Shown: positions 1 to 6,284 of the stretch, in pieces
Layout: each line of letters starts with the position of its first letter
Position numbering within the stretch: the stretch's first letter is position 1
Source of the DNA: Desulfuromonas sp.
Lineage (GTDB): Bacteria > Desulfobacterota > Desulfuromonadia > Desulfuromonadales > Trichloromonadaceae
Direction of reading: 5' to 3'
Length of the DNA: 7,105 nt
Assembly (NCBI GenBank): GCA_030145265.1
Contig: JAQYWA010000106.1
Coordinates: forward strand, 1-7,105
Notes under the pieces: model-generated
What the model was told of the DNA's origin: nothing
The model's database searches: none
The model's input: only the letters and a program-made list of their open reading frames with translations
Program-made: the position numbers and the translations under genes

Positions 1-228
1 TTTGTTCTGCCCGAAGGGCGGCTCAGCGACCTGGTGAAAAGCGAATACGGTTATCATATTTTCCAGGTCCAGAAGCGGCGCCCGGCGGTCCGGCTCCCGC
101 TTGACGCGGTGCGCGACACCATTCGCGACATCCTGCGCGGACAAAATGAGGAGCAGGCCTACCAGGAATGGCTGCGGGGCCTGCGCGAACGGGCGTCGAT
201 CACCATCAACTGGGCGCTGCTCGACTGA
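1..228 (+). CDS. Parvulin-type peptidyl-prolyl cis-trans isomerase, C-terminal fragment
   Basis: This is the last 75 codons of a gene that begins before the window, open from base 1 and ending at TGA 226-228. The visible part starts in the closing portion of a rotamase (parvulin, PpiC/PrsA/SurA) domain. The stretch GRLSDLVKSEYGYHIFQV is the typical end of that fold, where a Y/F-G-(F/Y)-H-I motif forms the last strands. A charged helical tail of about 50 residues follows and ends in NWALLD, similar in layout to the tail of the next gene. Family members isomerise prolyl bonds of proteins in or crossing the envelope, often as chaperones. The gene lies 60 bp upstream of a complete SurA-like gene with no terminator visible between, so the two are probably co-transcribed. 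The N-terminus, and so any lipoprotein or signal peptide, cannot be seen. The family call is fairly secure; the exact subfamily is not. Confidence 0.8.
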   Translation, partial: FVLPEGRLSDLVKSEYGYHIFQVQKRRPAVRLPLDAVRDTIRDILRGQNEEQAYQEWLRGLRERASITINWALLD

Positions 229-288
229 ATCGACATAAGGTACCGGAGACGGTTCGTCCCGGAAAATCTTTCACAAGGAATCTGCCTG

Positions 289-1239
289 ATGAAACATCTC
301 TTTGCCTTTTTGACAATCCTGCTGTTGCTCTGTCCGCTGGCCCAGGCGGAAACCGTTAACCGCATCGCGGCCGTGGTCAACAATGATATCATTACCCTTT
401 ACCAGGTCGATCGCGAGCTGGTAAAGCGCCAGTTCGGTGCAGGCGGGCTGGAGCAGCTTTCGCCGCAGGCCCTTGACGAAGTTCGTCAGCGGGCCTTGGC
501 CAGCATCATCGAAGAGACGCTGGTGCAGCAGCGGGTCGACGAACTGGGGATTGCCGTGACCGACGATGAGGTCGATGCCGCTGTCGGCGATGTGCTCATG
601 CAGAACCAGCTGACCCGCGACGAGCTGATCCAGGCCCTAAAGCTGCAGGGGATGGATTTCGACGTCTACCGGGATAATATGAGTCGACAGATTCTCCGCT
701 ACAAGCTCCTCGGCCGCGAGGTAAAGAGCAAGATCGACGTCAGCAACCAGGAAATGCTCGACTATTTCCGCGAGCACATCGAGGACTACCGGCAGAATCC
801 GACCACGCACATCGCCCGGATCGGTTTTCCGCTGCCGGAAAAACCCTCGACCGCCCAGGTCGATGCGGTCCGCAGCAGGGCGGCCGGGGCCCTGGCCAAG
901 CTGCAGGCCGGCGAAGATTTCTTCTCGGTGCTGGCCGAACATTCCGCCGACCAGAGTGCCGAGGGGGGCGACATGGGGACCTTCGGCGTGGGCGAGCTGA
1001 CCCCGGCTTTCGACCGGGCTCTCGACGGCCTTGAAGAAGGTGAACTCAGCGGTCTGGTAGAAACTCCTGACGGCTTTCATATCCTCAAGGTGCTCGGCCG
1101 CCAGGCGGGGTCGGTGCGGCAGTTCGATGCGGTCAAGGGGGAGATTTCCAAAACCCTCAACGAACAGAAAACCGACGAGGCATTCAACTCCTGGGCCGAG
1201 GGGCTGCGCAAGTCCGCCTACATCGACGTGCGCATGTAA
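289..1239 (+). CDS. surA: SurA-like periplasmic chaperone / parvulin peptidyl-prolyl isomerase
   Basis: The 316-residue product starts with a clear signal peptide: MKH, then a hydrophobic core of about 13 residues, with a likely cleavage after AQA at residue 20. The mature protein opens with VNRIAAVVNNDIIT, the hallmark start of the SurA N-terminal chaperone domain (about residues 21-165). One parvulin domain follows (about 172-268), running from THIARIGF through GGDMGTFGVGELTPAF to DGFHILKV, with its final conserved His at 264. A helical C-terminal tail of about 45 residues folds back in family members. E. coli SurA is longer and has two parvulin domains; the single-domain form is common in deltaproteobacteria. 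The expected role is binding and folding outer-membrane proteins in the periplasm. The ATG is preceded by AAGGA (275-279) nine bases upstream. It is the second of two tandem parvulin genes and is closed by a strong terminator, so it is probably the end of its operon. Confidence 0.87.
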   Translation: MKHLFAFLTILLLLCPLAQAETVNRIAAVVNNDIITLYQVDRELVKRQFGAGGLEQLSPQALDEVRQRALASIIEETLVQQRVDELGIAVTDDEVDAAVGDVLMQNQLTRDELIQALKLQGMDFDVYRDNMSRQILRYKLLGREVKSKIDVSNQEMLDYFREHIEDYRQNPTTHIARIGFPLPEKPSTAQVDAVRSRAAGALAKLQAGEDFFSVLAEHSADQSAEGGDMGTFGVGELTPAFDRALDGLEEGELSGLVETPDGFHILKVLGRQAGSVRQFDAVKGEISKTLNEQKTDEAFNSWAEGLRKSAYIDVRM

Positions 1240-1261
1240 CGATCTGTTTCCATCAACGCTC

Positions 1262-1292
1262 AAAAACTCCGCCGGTTAAGGCGGAGTTTTTT
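1262..1292 (+). terminator. Intrinsic terminator after surA
   Basis: A perfect stem pairs CTCCGCC (1267-1273) with GGCGGAG (1280-1286) around a six-base loop. It is extended by an A5/T5 pairing (1262-1266 with 1287-1291), and the T-run continues to 1292. It begins 22 bp after the surA stop codon. The A-tract on the left arm would let it work on the other strand as well. It also appears to be the landing site of the group IIC intron that begins five bases past the T-run. Confidence 0.93.
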
Positions 1293-1402
1293 CGTTGGTG
1301 TGCCAGGCATGGCGCGTGGCGCGCAAGCGCCATCCGGTTGGATGTGGTATCCAACTGGTGACTTGGAGGTGAAAGTCCTCTACGGACCCTGATGACGGGA
1401 AC

Positions 1403-1443
<41 letters not shown>

Positions 1444-1719
1444 TGAAGGAAGCCGCAGGCAAAATCTCGGCCCGACGAACAGAAACCGCATACGAGGCAG
1501 TTCCATCCGGGCGAGAAGGCCAATATCTTCAAAGCCCGATAGTCATCCGGGAGGGTGGAGCTGTAAATGCGGCGGGTATATGGGAGGAAGGTCGCGTGAA
1601 TTACCCTGGGAGATCTGTCAGCTTGCCTCGTGCTACCGGCATCGTAAGGTGTCGGGAAGGGTTGGCAGAAGTCAGCAGACGCCATAGTAGCTGGTTTGAC
1701 CACCCAGTGAAGGGCCGAA

Positions 1720-1875
1720 CCTGTCAATGTACCCAAGGCAGATTTTCTGATTCGGACAGAGCAGATGCCTCGAAAGAGGGCCTAAAGCCGGAAGTAGCGG
1801 ACAGAATTCGTAAGGTAAGGTTGGGCGCTTATTGGCCGTCAGGCATTGATGTCATAACCGGAAAACTTTGACAGG
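1720..1875 (+). other. Intron domain IV, reduced and without maturase ORF
   Basis: A perfect 8-bp stem, CCTGTCAA (1720-1727) with TTGACAGG (1868-1875), encloses about 140 nt and closes directly onto domain V, which is the position of domain IV. Inside is a small CCTC-GAAA-GAGG hairpin with a GNRA-type tetraloop (1768-1779). Class C introns usually hold a maturase gene of about 400 codons here. No reverse transcriptase motif such as YADD can be seen in any forward frame. An open frame running from 1392 through the intron to about 1871 is a chance frame over RNA structure. Whether the 140 nt is a deletion scar of a maturase gene or a naturally short loop cannot be told by eye. Confidence 0.75.
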
Positions 1876-1909
1876 AACCGCCGTGTACGGAACCGTACGC
1901 ACGGTGGTG
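1876..1909 (+). ncRNA. Group II intron domain V (catalytic hairpin)
   Basis: The lower helix pairs ACCGCCGTG (1877-1885) with CACGGTGGT (1900-1908), including one G-U pair. The upper helix pairs TACG (1886-1889) with CGTA (1894-1897) around a GAAC loop. Between the helices, on the 3' side, lies the two-base bulge C1898-G1899 that helps bind the catalytic metals in this family. The CGC at 1879-1881 sits where group IIC introns carry the catalytic triad. All the key elements are intact, so the ribozyme core is not obviously dead. Confidence 0.92.
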
Positions 1910-1910
1910 T

Positions 1911-1947
1911 GGGAGGACGGCGTGGGCAACCCCGCCTCCTACCCGAT
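1911..1947 (+). ncRNA. Group II intron domain VI with branch-point adenosine
   Basis: The outer arm GGG-AGGA (1911-1917) pairs with TCCT (1937-1940) and CCC (1942-1944), leaving A1941 unpaired as the branch-point candidate. The inner arm GGCG-GGG pairs with CCC-CGCC around a CAA loop. A1941 lies six bases before the proposed 3' end at T1947, close to the usual seven- to eight-base spacing of group II introns. The 3' exon starts with a run of T. Confidence 0.82.
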
Positions 1948-2017
1948 TTTTGGGATGGCAATAAGTGTTTAAACGAAGCTGACTTGATCCCGTCGCACAT
2001 TGAGGCCGGTTGAAAAC

Positions 2018-4915
2018 ATGGATCCTCGTCACGAATATACCGGGCCTAACTTGAGCCTGAGGATTTCCGCGAAGCTGCCGCTGTTTTATCTTGTCGGTGG
2101 GATGGCCTGGGTGGTTGGCGGCAATGCCCTGCTAGGGGTGGTTGAAGTAGATTTGCCGCATCCGCAGATGGTCTTCGGCGGGGTGTTTCTGGTCATTACC
2201 AGCGGCCTGCTGCATTGGCTGGTCCATCATTTTATGGCAGAGCTGTTTCGTACCAAGGGGCAACTGGATCGTGACAACCGTGCCCTGCGCACCCTCATTC
2301 ACTGTGATCGGGTTATTGCCCAGGAGGGGCAGAGCCCGCAGGCCATGGCGGCCGAGGTGTGCCAAATTCTGGTAAATGAGGGGGGCTACGCCTTTGCCTG
2401 GATCGGTGACCCCGGTCAGAACGAGGAACGCCAGGTCCGGCCCCTGGCTTATCATGGGGACGAGACTGGATTTTCGGCACAGGTGGCCACGGCCATGACG
2501 GGTGACGGTGGCCTGGGGCAAATGGCCAAGCCCTTTGTTGATCGCCGGGTTGATCACGGGGAGACCGCTGCTTCCTGCATCGTTTTGTCTCTGGGGACTG
2601 CAGAGGCGGCCTTCGGGGTGTTGAAGATCTATGCGGCGCATGCGGAGGCGTTTGATGACAAGGAAGCTTGCCTGTTGCAGGCGCTGGCCGAAGATCTGGC
2701 GTTCGGAATGGCGGCCCTGCGGGAAAGGAACGCCCGGAACCAGGCCGAAACGGAGTTGCGGGAAAATCGCGAACGCCTCGATTATCTGCTGGTCCACAAT
2801 CCGGCCGTCATCTTCAGCTGTTCCCTGGATGACCAGCTGACGTTGAACTACATCAGCGATAACGTCGAAAAGTTTCTCGGCTATGCTGCCGAAGAGCTGA
2901 TCGGCAAAGGTCATTTCCTTTGGGACCAGGCAGCAGGTGGCGAAGCGGGCCTGCTGGCACCCGTGCGGGAGGCGCTGCTGCAGAAAGGACGGTATCTCTT
3001 TGAGCATCGGTTTACGCATCGGAACGGCGAGTGGCGCTGGTTGCGTATCCGGCTGCGGGTGATGCAGACGCCCGGCGCTGGGCTAGCACCGGAAGCGGTC
3101 GGCTGTTGCACCGATGTGACCGATAAGAAACGAGACGAATTGCAACTGCAGTTGCTGTCCCGGGCCACCGAGCAGAGCCCGGCATCGGTTCTGATTACTG
3201 ACATCGCGGGGCGGATCGAGTACGTCAACCCCACCTTCACCAGTAAGACCGGTTATTCCCTTGAGGAAGTTTTCGGGCAAAACCCCCGCTTTCTCAGCTC
3301 CGGTTTACAAGGCATGGACCTTTACAAAAAGCTGTGGGAGACAATTACCAGCGGCGAGATATGGCAGGAAGAAATCCAGAACTGCAAGAAGAATGGCGAA
3401 TTATATTGGGTGAGCGCCACCATCACCCCGATTCGCGACGAAACCGGGCATATCAGCCATTTTGTGCGCACCGCTGAAGATGTGACCGAGCAGAAAAATG
3501 CCAGGGAAACCATTAACCACCTGGCGTACTTCGATGGCCTGACCGGGTTGCCCAACCATGACCGGTTCAGCCAGATTTTCTCATCTGCCCTGCCAGAGGC
3601 CCAGCGTAAGCGGGAACTGGTGGCGGTGCTGCTGCTCGAAATTGATCAATTTAGCCAGATTAACGGGACCTTCGGTCATGATCTGGGGGATCTGCTGCTG
3701 AAGCGCGTAGTCGGTCGGATGCAGCAGGGTCTCGGCGAAAAAACGACGTTGGCACGACTCAATGCGAATTTCTTCAGCGTTCTGTTGTCTCAACTAAAAT
3801 CGGAACAGGAAGTGATGGCGGCCGCGAAGCAGATCCTTGAGGTGTTTCGTCAGCCGTTCAATATCCAGTTCCGGGAATTTTTCGTCACCCCCAGCATCGG
3901 TATCGCCCAGTTTCCTTACGATGGTAGCGATGCCGCAACCCTGCTGAAAAATGCCGATGTCGCCCTGTCCCGGGCCAGGAAGCAGGGTGGAAACAATTAT
4001 CAGTTTTATACTCCCGTGATGAGCGAACGGGCCCAGGAGCATTTGGCGTTTGAAACCAGTCTGCGCCGGGCGCTGGAACGCAACGAATTTCAGCTCCACT
4101 TTCAGCCGTTGATGGATGTCGGGATGGGGCACATGGTCGGGGTAGAAGCCTTGTTGCGCTGGCAGCACCCGCTGCTGGGGATGGTTGCGCCGGACCAGTT
4201 TATCCCGCTGGCGGAAAAAACCGGGCTGATCATCCCCATTGGCGAATGGGTGCTGCGAACGGCTTGTGAGCAAAGCCAGGCCTGGCTGCGGGCCGGATTG
4301 GCGCCGCTGCGGATGGCGGTGAACCTGTCGCCGCGCCAGTTCCGCCAGCCGGACCTGGTGCAGATGGTGGCCCGGATCGTCGGCGAGACCGGACAGGACC
4401 CGCGGCTGCTGGATCTGGAAATTACTGAAAGTGCCCTGATGGAAAATGTCGAGCTGGCGGTGGAGACCCTGCTGGCCCTGAAGGCTCTGGGCATCCGGGT
4501 CTGCATCGACGATTTCGGTACCGGCTACTCGTCCCTCAGCTATTTGAAACGCTTTCCTCTCGACGTACTGAAGATTGACCGGTCTTTCATTATGGGGTTG
4601 CCCGACGACGGCGATGATGCCGCCATCATCAATGCGATTCTGGCCATGGCCAGGCATCTGCAGCTTGAGGTGATTGCCGAGGGGGTGGAAACGGAACAGC
4701 AAAAGGATTATCTGCTTTTCCAGCAGTGTGCCAGCATGCAGGGCTACCTTTTCAGTCGTCCGCTGCCGGGCGAAGAACTGGCAACTTTTGCCAGGCAGTC
4801 TCTGGCCGCGCTTACCAAGGGGATGCAGAAGTTCGCGCCGGTCGTTGTCGCTGGTCGTAATCGCTGCCAAGTAAGCGTAGAGCAGTCGAAGGCCGGTGGT
4901 ATAAACCCGGGTTGA
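2018..4915 (+). CDS. Membrane-anchored GAF-PAS-PAS-GGDEF-EAL protein, probable c-di-GMP phosphodiesterase
   Basis: The ATG start (965 residues) follows GAGG at 2002-2005. An upstream in-frame TTG at 2000 lacks a ribosome binding site. Two hydrophobic helices (about 20-42 and 51-69) are joined by a very short loop, so it is membrane-anchored with all sensor domains cytoplasmic. In order follow a GAF domain (about 80-235, EEGGYAFAWIG-like core as NEGGYAFAWIG), PAS1 (about 248-375), PAS2 (about 380-495, GQNPRFLSSG), GGDEF (about 500-665) and EAL (about 675-935). The GGDEF signature is NANFF (582-586) and the first metal-ligand region reads LEIDQF, so cyclase activity is not expected. The EAL residues are all present: E710 of EALLRW, N769 (NLSPRQF), E801 (LEITES), D831-D832 (DDFGTG), K852, E888 (AEGVET) and Q908 (QGY). 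It likely hydrolyses c-di-GMP to pGpG under sensory control. The ligand is unknown. No convincing promoter is visible in the 70 bp between the intron and the start. Confidence 0.92.
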   Translation: MDPRHEYTGPNLSLRISAKLPLFYLVGGMAWVVGGNALLGVVEVDLPHPQMVFGGVFLVITSGLLHWLVHHFMAELFRTKGQLDRDNRALRTLIHCDRVIAQEGQSPQAMAAEVCQILVNEGGYAFAWIGDPGQNEERQVRPLAYHGDETGFSAQVATAMTGDGGLGQMAKPFVDRRVDHGETAASCIVLSLGTAEAAFGVLKIYAAHAEAFDDKEACLLQALAEDLAFGMAALRERNARNQAETELRENRERLDYLLVHNPAVIFSCSLDDQLTLNYISDNVEKFLGYAAEELIGKGHFLWDQAAGGEAGLLAPVREALLQKGRYLFEHRFTHRNGEWRWLRIRLRVMQTPGAGLAPEAVGCCTDVTDKKRDELQLQLLSRATEQSPASVLITDIAGRIEYVNPTFTSKTGYSLEEVFGQNPRFLSSGLQGMDLYKKLWETITSGEIWQEEIQNCKKNGELYWVSATITPIRDETGHISHFVRTAEDVTEQKNARETINHLAYFDGLTGLPNHDRFSQIFSSALPEAQRKRELVAVLLLEIDQFSQINGTFGHDLGDLLLKRVVGRMQQGLGEKTTLARLNANFFSVLLSQLKSEQEVMAAAKQILEVFRQPFNIQFREFFVTPSIGIAQFPYDGSDAATLLKNADVALSRARKQGGNNYQFYTPVMSERAQEHLAFETSLRRALERNEFQLHFQPLMDVGMGHMVGVEALLRWQHPLLGMVAPDQFIPLAEKTGLIIPIGEWVLRTACEQSQAWLRAGLAPLRMAVNLSPRQFRQPDLVQMVARIVGETGQDPRLLDLEITESALMENVELAVETLLALKALGIRVCIDDFGTGYSSLSYLKRFPLDVLKIDRSFIMGLPDDGDDAAIINAILAMARHLQLEVIAEGVETEQQKDYLLFQQCASMQGYLFSRPLPGEELATFARQSLAALTKGMQKFAPVVVAGRNRCQVSVEQSKAGGINPG

Positions 4916-4968
4916 TAAACTTGCTGTTGCCGATTCAATTCGGGAACCGTGCTAAAACGACCGACCGC

Positions 4969-5001
4969 AAAAGCCCTACCGCAACTGGTGGGGCTTTTTT
5001 T
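4969..5001 (+). terminator. Intrinsic terminator after the EAL gene
   Basis: GCCCTACC (4973-4980) pairs with GGTGGGGC (4987-4994), including one G-U pair, around a six-base loop. A4 (4969-4972) precedes it and a seven-base T-run (4995-5001) follows. It starts 53 bp after the stop codon of the c-di-GMP gene and separates that gene from pdxA. Confidence 0.92.
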
Positions 5002-5002
5002 C

Positions 5003-5031
5003 ATGTCATGCCCGGGGCTCTGGGCTATACT
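5003..5031 (+). promoter_or_regulatory. Probable sigma-70-type promoter of pdxA
   Basis: TATACT (5026-5031) matches the -10 consensus at five of six positions. ATGTCA (5003-5008), 17 bp upstream, matches the -35 TTGACA at four of six. It lies directly after the preceding terminator and would give a leader of about 20 nt ending in the pdxA ribosome binding site. The position is persuasive, but the call rests on consensus matching only. Confidence 0.6.
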
Positions 5032-5059
5032 GTCAGTTTGAACCGAGTGGAGGATTCAC

Positions 5060-6061
5060 GTGAAACGTCCCATTGTCCTGACCCTGGGCGACCCGACCGG
5101 GGTCGGTCCGGAAATCATCGTCAAGGCCCTGTGTGAGGGGGCTTTTGATACCCTGTCCCGGCCGCTGCTGGTGGCCGGCGACCCGGCAGTGCTGCAGCGG
5201 GCCGCGGCGGTGCTTGGCGTATCCTGCACCTTGACGGTTACGCCAGAGCGGGTGCAGCTGCGCTTTGCCACCGGCGGGCATCTGCTCGAGGTCGAACCCC
5301 TTTCCGTCTTGAATGCGGACCGCCTGGTTTATGGCCACCCCGATGTCGACTGCGGCCATGCCATGGTTCGTTACATCGAGTGGGCCTGCGATCAGTGCCG
5401 GGCCGGGCGGGCGGCGGCCATGGTCACGGCGCCGATCAACAAGGCGGCGATCCATGCCGCCGGCTACGATTTTCCCGGGCATACCGAACTTCTGGCTGAG
5501 CGCTGCGGGGTCGACAAGGTGGTGATGATGCTTGGCGGCGAGCGGCTGAAAGTTTGTCTGGTGACCACCCACATGGCTTTGGCCGAGGTGCCGCGGGTGT
5601 TGACCAGTGCCGAAATTCTTGAAACCATCTGCATCACCGACGCCGCTTTTCGGCGCTTTTTCGGCCTGGCCCGGCCGCGTATTGCGGTGCTGGCTCTTAA
5701 CCCCCATGCCGGGGAACAAGGACTGTTCGGCGATGAGGAAACGCGGCTGATCCTGCCGGCCATCGTGGCGGCTCAGCAAGCGGGGATCACCGCCAGCGGT
5801 CCACACAGCGCCGACACCCTGTTCCACTTCGCTGTGCGCGGCTCTTGCGACGCGGTGGTCTGCATGTACCACGACCAGGGACTGATTCCTCTAAAACTGC
5901 TCCATTTCGACGACGGCGTCAATGTGACCCTGGGGCTGCCCATTATCCGCACTTCGGTCGATCACGGCACCGCCTACGACCTGGCCGGCACCGGCCAGGC
6001 CAGTTGCGAAAGCCTCGTCGCGGCGGTTCGAATGGCCGAGCAGATGGCACAAAATCTTTAA
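5060..6061 (+). CDS. pdxA: 4-hydroxythreonine-4-phosphate dehydrogenase PdxA
   Basis: The 333-residue product has the full PdxA signature and the usual length of the family. It catalyses NAD-dependent oxidation and decarboxylation of 4-phosphohydroxy-L-threonine to 3-amino-1-hydroxyacetone 1-phosphate, which PdxJ condenses with deoxyxylulose phosphate in cytoplasmic pyridoxal phosphate synthesis. Visible motifs are LTLGDPTGVGPEI (7-19), TAPINKAAI, FPGHTELL with H141, LNPHAGE with H216, GPHSADTLFH, MYHDQGLIPLK with H271, and the closing GLPIIRTSVDHGTAYDLAG. The three histidines correspond to the divalent-metal ligands of the E. coli enzyme. The start is GTG, supported by GGAGG (5049-5053) six bases upstream; no better ATG exists nearby. 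It appears to be transcribed from its own promoter between the upstream terminator and the start. No classical terminator follows; a large palindrome begins two bases after the stop. Confidence 0.97.
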   Translation: MKRPIVLTLGDPTGVGPEIIVKALCEGAFDTLSRPLLVAGDPAVLQRAAAVLGVSCTLTVTPERVQLRFATGGHLLEVEPLSVLNADRLVYGHPDVDCGHAMVRYIEWACDQCRAGRAAAMVTAPINKAAIHAAGYDFPGHTELLAERCGVDKVVMMLGGERLKVCLVTTHMALAEVPRVLTSAEILETICITDAAFRRFFGLARPRIAVLALNPHAGEQGLFGDEETRLILPAIVAAQQAGITASGPHSADTLFHFAVRGSCDAVVCMYHDQGLIPLKLLHFDDGVNVTLGLPIIRTSVDHGTAYDLAGTGQASCESLVAAVRMAEQMAQNL

Positions 6062-6063
6062 CT

Positions 6064-6219
6064 GCGGCCTCTCGCCCGTTTGCTTCGCTCACTCGAGCAC
6101 GCAGAGATCGCAGAGTAAGTCAAGAGCAAGGTCCTGGTTTTAAGCTCGAAAAAATAGTTTAGGTTCCCTCTGTGTTCTCTGCGCTCTCTAGCGACTGGAG
6201 GGAGCGGGCGAGAGGCCGC
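6064..6219. repeat. 156-bp imperfect palindrome between pdxA and uvrA (MITE-like or extragenic repeat)
   Basis: The outer 15 bases GCGGCCTCTCGCCCG (6064-6078) have an exact inverted copy at 6205-6219. Inner 16-base arms (6100-6115, CGCAGAGATCGCAGAG, and 6168-6183) match at 14 of 16. The 21-base spacers between inner and outer arms are equal in length on both sides and about half complementary. Hand alignment therefore gives two 52-base arms, about 40 of 52 paired, around a 52-base AT-richer centre. The inner arms contain a short internal repeat of CGCAGAG. No open frame inside looks like a gene and no clear target-site duplication flanks it. It could be a non-autonomous mobile element, a REP-like chromosomal repeat, or a structured 3' end protecting pdxA mRNA. 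It may help terminate pdxA transcription, although the T-run after it is weak. Confidence 0.8.
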
Positions 6220-6284
6220 CCTTGGCTTTTACGGTCGCTGCGGCGTTACTGGCACCCATAACCAATCACTAATCACTGGTTTAT

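Noticed and set aside
1948..2017. A possible sigma-54 site (TGGCAATAAGTGTTT) upstream of the c-di-GMP gene
   Set aside because: The GC dinucleotide of the -12 element is missing at the required spacing, so only the -24 half resembles the consensus.
3794..4870. A long (358-codon) open frame on the - strand
   Set aside because: It is antisense to the GGDEF-EAL region, whose + frame has unmistakable conserved motifs. Long antisense frames are expected in GC-rich coding DNA.
5033..5872. A 279-codon open frame on the - strand over pdxA
   Set aside because: It is antisense to a fully conserved PdxA and has no recognisable domain.
5845..6162. A + strand frame of 105 codons running from pdxA into the palindrome
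   Set aside because: It overlaps pdxA in another frame, has low-complexity arginine-rich content, and ends within the inverted repeat.
6222..6250. A possible uvrA promoter, TTGGCT with GTTACT at 17-bp spacing
   Set aside because: The -10 matches at only three of six positions, no better than chance in this length of sequence.
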